DNA of 10,216 nt from CAZWLD01 sp964634685 (GTDB lineage Bacteria > Bacillota_I > Bacilli_A > Acholeplasmatales > JAEDCM01). The stretch lies in assembly GCA_964634685.1 (NCBI GenBank), contig CAZWLD010000052.1, positions 1 through 10,216 on the forward strand. The letters run 5' to 3'. This document shows, in pieces, positions 5,710-10,216 of this stretch. The notes under the pieces were generated by a model. That model was not told the DNA's origin. It ran no database searches and worked only from the letters and a program-made list of their open reading frames with translations. Position numbers and translations under genes: made by a program. Position 1 is the stretch's first letter, and each line of letters begins with the position of its first letter.

Positions 5710-6429
5710 ATGAAAAAAAGTAAAATTATTAGTATTGTCATTATTGCATTTCTTTTAGGAATAATGACTTTTTTAGCTATTAAATATTGGCCCTTTATTA
5801 AGTCCTTGACGAATGATGAGGTTCGAAGTGAATTTGTTTTAAGAGTTAAGGGATCACCGCTTGGTTTTTTGGCCTTTTTAGGTCTCCAAATTCTTCAGGT
5901 TATTGTTGCGGTAATTCCCGGCGAGGTTATTGAGGTCCTAGCAGGAGTTATTTATGGCCCTTTTTTAGGATTATTAGTATGCGAATTGGGATTAACTATT
6001 TCGGCAATTATTATTTATTTTTTAGTAAAAAAATTAGGAGAGCCCTTTGTTAGAGATAATGTTAGTGAAAAGCAGTTTAAAAGATTATCCTTCTTGAATG
6101 ATCCAAGAAGAAGCGAGCTTGTCTTGTTTTTTGTTTTGTTAATGCCATTAACACCGAAGGATGCTATTTTATACATTGTGCCCCTTACAAAAATTCGTTT
6201 TAAAAATTTTTTAATAATTAATGCTGTTGCGAGAATTCCTTCAATTATTACATCAACCATTGCGGGTGATGTGCTTTTAGATGGTAATTATGTCGTTACA
6301 ATCATCATTTATGTTATTAATTTTGTGTTTGCGTTATTATGTATAATCTTTAATAAGCAGATAATTGATTTTTTTGATCGCATTCGCAATAAAAATAATG
6401 ATGAAAATGACGAAATTGAAAAAAATTAA
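5710..6429 (+). CDS. TVP38/TMEM64-family (VTT domain) membrane protein
   Basis: A 239-residue polytopic membrane protein, distantly related to the DedA family. Visible family signs are IPGEVIEVLAGVIYGPFLG (69-87), the re-entrant-loop region, and MPLTPKDAILYIVPLTKIRF (145-164) followed by INAVARIPS (170-178). The proline/arginine pair there is a conserved VTT element. Helices lie at about 6-26, 50-68, 74-105, 136-156, 166-188 and 195-215, followed by a charged Asn/Asp-rich tail. VTT/DedA proteins are linked to lipid scrambling or undecaprenyl-phosphate recycling, but this branch has no settled role. The start ATG lies 1 base after the ylbG stop, with AGAGG (5696-5700) inside ylbG as Shine-Dalgarno. 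In B. subtilis this slot holds rsmD, so the gene is a replacement or insertion here. Confidence 0.88.
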   Translation: MKKSKIISIVIIAFLLGIMTFLAIKYWPFIKSLTNDEVRSEFVLRVKGSPLGFLAFLGLQILQVIVAVIPGEVIEVLAGVIYGPFLGLLVCELGLTISAIIIYFLVKKLGEPFVRDNVSEKQFKRLSFLNDPRRSELVLFFVLLMPLTPKDAILYIVPLTKIRFKNFLIINAVARIPSIITSTIAGDVLLDGNYVVTIIIYVINFVFALLCIIFNKQIIDFFDRIRNKNNDENDEIEKN

Positions 6430-6430
6430 T

Positions 6431-6466
6431 GGTGTCAAGAAAAAATACTTGACACCTTTCTTTTTT
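6431..6466 (+). terminator. Terminator after the TVP38-type gene, overlapping the rpsP promoter
   Basis: Perfect 9-bp stem GGTGTCAAG (6431-6439) / CTTGACACC (6448-6456), an 8-base A-rich loop, then TTTCTTTTTT. It begins right after the stop codon at 6427-6429. The 3' arm contains the -35 box of the next promoter. Confidence 0.88.
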
Positions 6467-6476
6467 ATGGTAAAAT
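6449..6476 (+). promoter_or_regulatory. Strong sigma-A promoter of rpsP-khpA
   Basis: Consensus -35 TTGACA (6449-6454), a 16-base spacer and -10 TAAAAT (6471-6476), preceded by TGG (extended -10). The -35 lies in the 3' arm of the upstream terminator and the spacer contains that terminator's T-run. The predicted start is near 6483, a few bases before the AAGGAG of rpsP. Confidence 0.88.
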
Positions 6477-6500
6477 GTTTATGGAAAAGGAGTGATCAAC

Positions 6501-6773
6501 ATGGCAGTAAAATTAAGATTACAAAGATTTGGTTCAAATAAGAATCCATTCTATCGTGTTGTAGCAAGCGAATCTACATCACCAAGAGATGGAAAATTTA
6601 TCGAAATCGTGGGAACATACAATCCAGTTGCCAATCCTACAAAGGTAGAATTAAACAAGGAAAGAGTATTATCTTGGTTAGCAAATGGTGCCCAACCAAC
6701 TGATACTGTTCGTAGTATTTTATCTAAAGAAGGATTATGGAAAGAATTTACAGAGTCTAAAAAGACTAAGTAA
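6501..6773 (+). CDS. rpsP: 30S ribosomal protein S16
   Basis: A 90-residue basic ribosomal protein needed for assembly of the 30S 5' domain. The opening MAVKLRLQRFGSNKNPFYRV and the segments SPRDGKFIEIVGTYNP and DTVRSILSKEGLW are typical S16. The start ATG 6501 has AAGGAG (6487-6492) 8 bases upstream; an in-frame GTG at 6492 overlaps that site and is rejected. It is followed after 11 bases by khpA, the usual Gram-positive order (rpsP-ylqC). Confidence 0.98.
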   Translation: MAVKLRLQRFGSNKNPFYRVVASESTSPRDGKFIEIVGTYNPVANPTKVELNKERVLSWLANGAQPTDTVRSILSKEGLWKEFTESKKTK

Positions 6774-6784
6774 GGATGATAAAA

Positions 6785-7033
6785 ATGGCTATAAACTACG
6801 AAGAATTAATTAAAAATATTGTTTTGCCATTGGTTATTAATCCCGACGATGTTGTAGTAGAAAAATTCGCAGAAGAAGAAGGCCTTTTATCTTTTTCAGT
6901 AAAGGTAAACAAGGCTGACCTTGGTCGGGTTATTGGAAAGAATGGTAAAATAGCTAATGCTATTCGTACTATTGCTTATGCCGGAGCCTCTAAGGAAGGA
7001 ATTAAAGTCAATATTGAGTTTGACACCCTATAA
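6785..7033 (+). CDS. khpA: KH-domain RNA-binding protein KhpA (YlqC)
   Basis: An 82-residue single KH-domain protein. The GxxG loop that clamps single-stranded RNA is seen in RVIGKNGKIANAIRTI (GKNG). In other Firmicutes KhpA pairs with KhpB (Jag/EloR) and affects cell elongation and small-RNA control; khpB is not in this window. The start ATG 6785 is chosen over the in-frame ATG 6776: AAGGA (6772-6776), overlapping the rpsP stop, is 8 bases before 6785, and MAINYEELIK is a common opening for the family. It is followed by a terminator instead of the rimM-trmD genes that come next in B. subtilis. Confidence 0.93.
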   Translation: MAINYEELIKNIVLPLVINPDDVVVEKFAEEEGLLSFSVKVNKADLGRVIGKNGKIANAIRTIAYAGASKEGIKVNIEFDTL

Positions 7034-7060
7034 ATCTCTCGGCTTGAGAGATTTTTTTCT
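7032..7060 (+). terminator. Terminator after khpA
   Basis: 9-bp stem AAATCTCTC (7032-7040) / GAGAGATTT (7046-7054) with a 5-base loop and a T-run at 7052-7058. It starts inside the khpA stop codon and ends the short rpsP-khpA unit. Confidence 0.85.
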
Positions 7061-7070
7061 AAAGATATAA
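7044..7070 (+). promoter_or_regulatory. Weak candidate promoter of proS
   Basis: TTGAGA (7044-7049) and TATAAG (7065-7070) with a 15-base spacer. The -35 again lies in the terminator hairpin of the gene before, as at rpsP. Both boxes deviate from consensus and the spacer is short; read-through from khpA is the alternative. Confidence 0.35.
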
Positions 7071-7088
7071 GAAAAAGAGATGATATAT

Positions 7089-8798
7089 ATGAGAGCAAGT
7101 AAAATGCTTATTCCAACATTAAAGGAAGCACCAAATGAGGCGCAAATTGCCAGTCATATTTTATTACTTCGAGCCGGAATGATAAAAAAACTTGTGGCTG
7201 GCGTTTATAATTATTTGCCGATGGGACTTCGTGTTGTCAATAAAATCGAAAATATTATTCGTGAGGAAATGGATAATGCCGGGGCCTTAGAAATCTTATC
7301 CTCCGCAATTCAACCAAAGGAGCTTTGGGAGGAATCGGGACGTTGGTATAAATATGGTCCAGAATTAATGCGCTTTAAGGATCGCCATGATCGTGAATTT
7401 TGCTTAGGTCCAACTCACGAAGAGATTTTTACCGATTTGGCGCGTGAATTAATTAAATCACCGAAAATGTTACCAATGAATTTGTATCAAATTCAAACAA
7501 AATATCGTGATGAATTACGTCCACGATTTGGCTTAATGCGTGGTCGTGAATTTGTGATGAAGGATGCCTATTCCTTTGATTTAGATGAAAAGGGACTAGA
7601 AGCGTCTTATCAAAATATGTATGATACCTATTGTCGTATTTTTGACCGCTTAGGATTAAACTATAAGGTTGTTTTAGCTGATACCGGAGCTATTGGTGGA
7701 AATGGAAGTCATCAATTTATGGCCTTAAGCGAGGTTGGAGAAAGCAATATAGTTTATTGTGATAATTGCCATTTAGCCGCTGATGAAGAGAAAATGGAGG
7801 CCATTCCTTCAAATAATCAGGATGAATCACCAATGCTTGATATTGTTGAGCTTGATACTCCAAAAATGAAGACCATTGAAGAAGTATCGGATTTCTTAAA
7901 TGTTGATGTCAAAAAGGTTGTTAAGTCCTTGTTATATAAGGATACCGAGAGCGGAAAAATCATTATGGTTTTAGTTCGTGGTGATCATGATGTTAATGAA
8001 ATCAAGATTATCAATGAAATGAATACGGCGGAGGCCTTCTTTAGAATGGCTAATGACGATGATTTTAAAGAGGCAGGCTGTGTTCCGGGCTTTATGGGAC
8101 CAGTTGGAGCTAAAAATGTTACGATTTTAGTTGACCGCGAGGTTGCCTTAATGAAGAATTTCATTGTTGGAGCTAATAAGCCAAATACCCATTTAGGTAA
8201 TGTTAATTTCCATCGTGATTTTGAAGGTAAAGTTATTGATGCAAGAAATGCTTGTCAAGGTGACATTTGTCCAAATTGTGGTACCCCAATGAAGGTAGAG
8301 CGTGGCATTGAGGTTGGACAAATCTTTAAATTGCAAACTAAATATTCGAAGGCCTTAGGCTGCACCTACCAGAGTCAAAATGGGGAAAATATTCCGATGG
8401 TTATGGGCTGTTATGGAATTGGTGTTACAAGAACGATGAGCGCAATTATTGAGCAATATCATGATGAGGCGGGAATTACTTGGCCTTTGAATGTTGCGCC
8501 ATATCATGCAGTAGTTGTTCCTGTTAATTATAATGATGAGGAACAACGCAATCTAGCTACTTTAATGTATGAGGATTTAAAGAAAAATCATGTTGAGGTT
8601 ATTTTAGATGATCGTGATGCTAAACCAGGCTTTAAATTCAAGGATTGGGAATTAATTGGTATTCCATACATTATTATTGTTGGTCGTAAGGCTAATGAGA
8701 ATATGGTTGAATTTAAGGTTAGAAAAGAAAACACGAAAATGGAAATGACCAAGGATACGGCTTTGAAGATTGTTAAGGATGCTGTTTTTAAACTATAA
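7089..8798 (+). CDS. proS: Prolyl-tRNA synthetase, bacterial type with editing domain
   Basis: Charges tRNA-Pro with proline in the cytosol. It has 569 residues, the usual length for the bacterial form. Class II motif 1 lies around LPMGLRVVNKIENIIREEM (43-61), motif 2 is YRDELRPRFGLMRGREF (139-155), and motif 3 is GCYGIGVTR (440-448). Between motifs 2 and 3 sits the INS editing domain (about 224-407), which clears mischarged Ala-tRNA. It has VKSLLYK with Lys279 where the catalytic lysine of the E. coli domain is placed, and is flanked by CDNC (224-227) and CPNC (394-397), a likely zinc site or its relic. The anticodon-binding domain follows (about 465-569). The start ATG 7089 follows AAGAGATGAT (7075-7084) and gives the conserved opening MRASKMLIPTLKE; the in-frame ATG 7080 lies in the Shine-Dalgarno. 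Confidence 0.98.
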   Translation: MRASKMLIPTLKEAPNEAQIASHILLLRAGMIKKLVAGVYNYLPMGLRVVNKIENIIREEMDNAGALEILSSAIQPKELWEESGRWYKYGPELMRFKDRHDREFCLGPTHEEIFTDLARELIKSPKMLPMNLYQIQTKYRDELRPRFGLMRGREFVMKDAYSFDLDEKGLEASYQNMYDTYCRIFDRLGLNYKVVLADTGAIGGNGSHQFMALSEVGESNIVYCDNCHLAADEEKMEAIPSNNQDESPMLDIVELDTPKMKTIEEVSDFLNVDVKKVVKSLLYKDTESGKIIMVLVRGDHDVNEIKIINEMNTAEAFFRMANDDDFKEAGCVPGFMGPVGAKNVTILVDREVALMKNFIVGANKPNTHLGNVNFHRDFEGKVIDARNACQGDICPNCGTPMKVERGIEVGQIFKLQTKYSKALGCTYQSQNGENIPMVMGCYGIGVTRTMSAIIEQYHDEAGITWPLNVAPYHAVVVPVNYNDEEQRNLATLMYEDLKKNHVEVILDDRDAKPGFKFKDWELIGIPYIIIVGRKANENMVEFKVRKENTKMEMTKDTALKIVKDAVFKL

Positions 8799-8822
8799 AG
8801 ACCATTTTAGGTCTTTTTTTTT
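8797..8822 (+). terminator. Terminator after proS
   Basis: 7-bp stem AAAGACC (8797-8803) / GGTCTTT (8810-8816) with a 6-base loop, running into nine T's (8814-8822). It begins in the proS stop codon. Confidence 0.85.
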
Positions 8823-8836
8823 AGGCTTTCTTGGTG

Positions 8837-8968
8837 TATAATGTAGTCATAATGAATAAAATTTGGGAGGTGGTTAATTAAATATGTAATTTTTGGACAT
8901 TTTTTTGTAAATTGATATTTCAAAGAACAAAATGTCTTTTTTATTTTACTGTAAGGAGGATGATTATT
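8837..8968 (+). promoter_or_regulatory. Promoter and leader of the ABC permease, possible attenuator
   Basis: TATAAT at 8837-8842, without a clear -35, opens a leader of about 120 bases. It holds, in order: a nine-codon frame ATG 8852 to TAA 8881 (MNKIWEVVN) starting only about 3 bases after the predicted transcript start; a strong Shine-Dalgarno GGGAGGTGG (8865-8873); ATG directly followed by TAA (8884-8889); and a hairpin GACATTTT (8896-8903) / AAAATGTC (8929-8936) ending in TTTTTTATTTT. The permease's own Shine-Dalgarno AAGGAGG (8953-8959) comes after the hairpin. The order suggests ribosome-controlled termination; a decayed gene remnant is the plain alternative. Confidence 0.45.
8896..8948 (+). 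terminator. Candidate intrinsic terminator in the permease leader
   Basis: An 8-bp stem (GACATTTT / AAAATGTC) with a long 25-base loop that can gain a few extra pairs (TTTG with CAAA), followed by six T's and a further T-rich stretch. The stem has only two G-C pairs, so it is weaker than the other terminators of the window and might be conditional. It lies wholly between the leader start-stop frame and the permease Shine-Dalgarno. Confidence 0.5.
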
Positions 8969-10102
8969 TTGCACATATTAAAAAAGATTATTTATGACAA
9001 ATGGGCAATAGTATTTAATTCAATATTAATTTTATTGTCGGTTATCTTTATGATGGCATATTTTTTGGAGCTTGATTCCTATACTAATTATAAAATGAAG
9101 CTAGCTGAGACCTTTAAGGGTTCTTCCTATATTTCAAGTATTACAGATGAAGAGGTTGGGGAAATTAAAGAAAATTTCCCAGATATCACCTATGATATTT
9201 TTTATACAGAAAATGATCCAAATAACCGAGTTTTTGTACATTCAGGTACTAGCTTGGAATTAGTTCCATGCAGCTACTATGAAGAAAGAACCTATTATGC
9301 TTTTATGGAAGAAATAGAACTTATTTCTGGTGAATTATTTGATCCAAAGGATGCGGGTAAATATGTCATTATCGATGAGGATGAGGCAATGAAATGCTAT
9401 AGCAATCTTAATGTAGTTGGTTCGACCTATTATCTTGAAGATAAGGATGAAAACGAGATTTCTTTAAAGATTGTTGGGGTTGTGAAGAATTCCCGTCGTA
9501 AAGAGATGAAAAATAATGATGAAATATACAATTCGATTTATTTACCTTTTAATATTTATGAAAATTTGTATAGTACATCAAATAAAGATTTATTAATACA
9601 TAAAGAATTCTCCGCAAAAGAGGAAGAGATAATTAAGGATTTATTATCAATCGATAAAATCCAAACCTATGCTAATGACAGGAATTCTATTCTTAAAGAA
9701 AAAAATATGAATTTCATTAATAATTTGATTTTAATCATGGTTCCCTTTGTCGCTGGAATGCTAGGAATGATTACCTATTTGATTTATATGGCAATGGATA
9801 CAAAAGCCCAAGATTATTTAGATATGAAAAAGCCAAGGGCTATTTTGAATTACTTTTTGGAATATTTGATACGTATAATTATCGTTAATTTACCGGCAAG
9901 CTTAATTGGATTAGCTATCGGTCTTGTAACTCTTAATTCAAAAGGTGTTTCCTTCATAATTAATCCAATCTATTTAATAATGTTGTTATTAATTTTCTTG
10001 ATTGTTATCCCATTGATATTTACGGCTATTGTTTTAATTCCAGCGATAATAATGGTTTGTTCACGTCATAAAATGATAGAAGGAAGTGATTTGAATGGAT
10101 AA
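8969..10102 (+). CDS. FtsX/MacB-type ABC transporter permease
   Basis: A 377-residue membrane protein with the MacB-like layout: one N-terminal helix (about 12-34), a large outside domain (35-250), then three or four helices (about 251-274, 296-325, 333-364). In the outside domain, ELISGELFDPKDAGKYVIIDE (116-136), GSTYYLE (151-157) and ISLKIVGVVKN (164-174) follow the MacB periplasmic-core pattern. Such permeases work with a separate ATPase, often with a second permease, in export or in peptide-antibiotic sensing and resistance. No ATPase is in the window. The start TTG 8969 has AAGGAGG (8953-8959) 9 bases upstream; ATG 8960 touches the Shine-Dalgarno and TTG 8912 lies in the terminator hairpin. 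The substrate cannot be inferred. Its last 8 bases overlap the next frame. Confidence 0.83.
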   Translation: MHILKKIIYDKWAIVFNSILILLSVIFMMAYFLELDSYTNYKMKLAETFKGSSYISSITDEEVGEIKENFPDITYDIFYTENDPNNRVFVHSGTSLELVPCSYYEERTYYAFMEEIELISGELFDPKDAGKYVIIDEDEAMKCYSNLNVVGSTYYLEDKDENEISLKIVGVVKNSRRKEMKNNDEIYNSIYLPFNIYENLYSTSNKDLLIHKEFSAKEEEIIKDLLSIDKIQTYANDRNSILKEKNMNFINNLILIMVPFVAGMLGMITYLIYMAMDTKAQDYLDMKKPRAILNYFLEYLIRIIIVNLPASLIGLAIGLVTLNSKGVSFIINPIYLIMLLLIFLIVIPLIFTAIVLIPAIIMVCSRHKMIEGSDLNG

Positions 10103-10216
10103 TATAAAATATCTTTTGAAAAATAAAGGGAAAATTTTTGTAAGCTTATTTACATTGATTATTATTGAATTGTAAAATTAAATTGGAATTATAAAATCAA
10201 TGGTTTATGAAGGATA
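10095..10216 (+). pseudogene. Start of a second permease-like gene, interrupted by in-frame stops
   Basis: ATG 10095 lies inside the end of the permease gene (ATGGATAA overlap), with AAGGAAGTGAT just upstream, a classic coupled start. The frame reads MDNIKYLLKNKGKIFVSLF... for 26 codons: a charged head and the first half of a membrane helix, as expected for a partner FtsX-type permease. TAA at 10173-10175 and again at 10179-10181 interrupt it in the middle of the helix. The same frame then stays open to the window edge (IGIIKSMVYEG). This looks like a broken or partly deleted gene, but with so little sequence a genuine 26-residue peptide or a sequencing error cannot be excluded. Confidence 0.45.

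Noticed and set aside
6015..6260. Open minus-strand frame across the TVP38-type gene
   Set aside because: Antisense to conserved VTT motifs, no promoter or Shine-Dalgarno.
6431..6500. S16-binding leader or riboswitch before rpsP
   Set aside because: The hairpin is fully explained as the upstream gene's terminator, and the rpsP leader after the predicted start is under 20 bases, too short for a structured element.
8355..8546. Open minus-strand frame across proS
   Set aside because: Antisense to motif 3 and the anticodon-binding domain of proS; composition is that of reversed coding sequence.
156..10102. Mycoplasma-type genetic code (TGA as Trp)
   Set aside because: TGA ends the SpoU-type gene, ylbD, ylbE and ylbF at the positions expected from family lengths or neighbouring starts, and Trp is encoded by TGG.

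Overview
The window looks like a chromosomal segment of an AT-rich, Gram-positive bacterium of the Bacilli / Erysipelotrichia-like part of the Firmicutes. The ylbD-ylbE-ylbF-ylbG block, a YjcZ-type small membrane protein and a SpoVB/YtgP-type flippase point to a lineage that forms endospores or descends from one that did. Shine-Dalgarno sites are mostly GGTGAT or GGAGG types. TGA ends several genes (the SpoU-type methyltransferase, ylbD, ylbE and ylbF), so the standard bacterial code applies rather than the Mycoplasma code. I see no rRNA, tRNA, CRISPR array or phage module, and no gap between genes reaches 300 bases.

Layout. Bases 1-124 may hold a remnant of a transposase on the minus strand. 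A two-gene plus-strand unit follows: a SpoU-type RNA 2'-O-methyltransferase (210-905) and an atypical sugar-isomerase-like TIM barrel (910-1836). It meets a minus-strand group head-on at a pair of interlocked terminators. That group is peptide deformylase (1879-2454), a 49-residue YjcZ-like protein (2532-2681) and a 60-residue coiled-coil protein (2762-2944). Divergent from it, a long plus-strand series begins with a 14-helix-class lipid flippase (3032-4516), then ylbD, ylbE, ylbF, ylbG and a TVP38-family membrane protein (4548-6429). A terminator ends this series, and its 3' arm carries the -35 box of the promoter for rpsP and khpA (6501-7033). A further terminator precedes proS (7089-8798).

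The last part is accessory in character. A promoter-like -10 opens a 120-base leader holding a nine-codon frame, a strong Shine-Dalgarno followed by an AUG-UAA start-stop frame, and a candidate intrinsic terminator. Behind it lies an FtsX/MacB-type ABC permease (8969-10102). A second permease-like frame starts inside the stop of the first and is interrupted by two in-frame TAA codons before the window ends.

Functionally, most of the window is housekeeping for translation and RNA: ribosomal protein S16, prolyl-tRNA synthetase, deformylase, an RNA methyltransferase, the KH protein KhpA and the RNase Y-associated YlbF. Envelope and spore genes are mixed in. Promoters are compact: several have an extended -10 (TGGTATAAT) only 6-7 bases before the Shine-Dalgarno, so the messages should have very short leaders. 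The observation most worth following up is the start-stop/terminator leader in front of the ABC permease.
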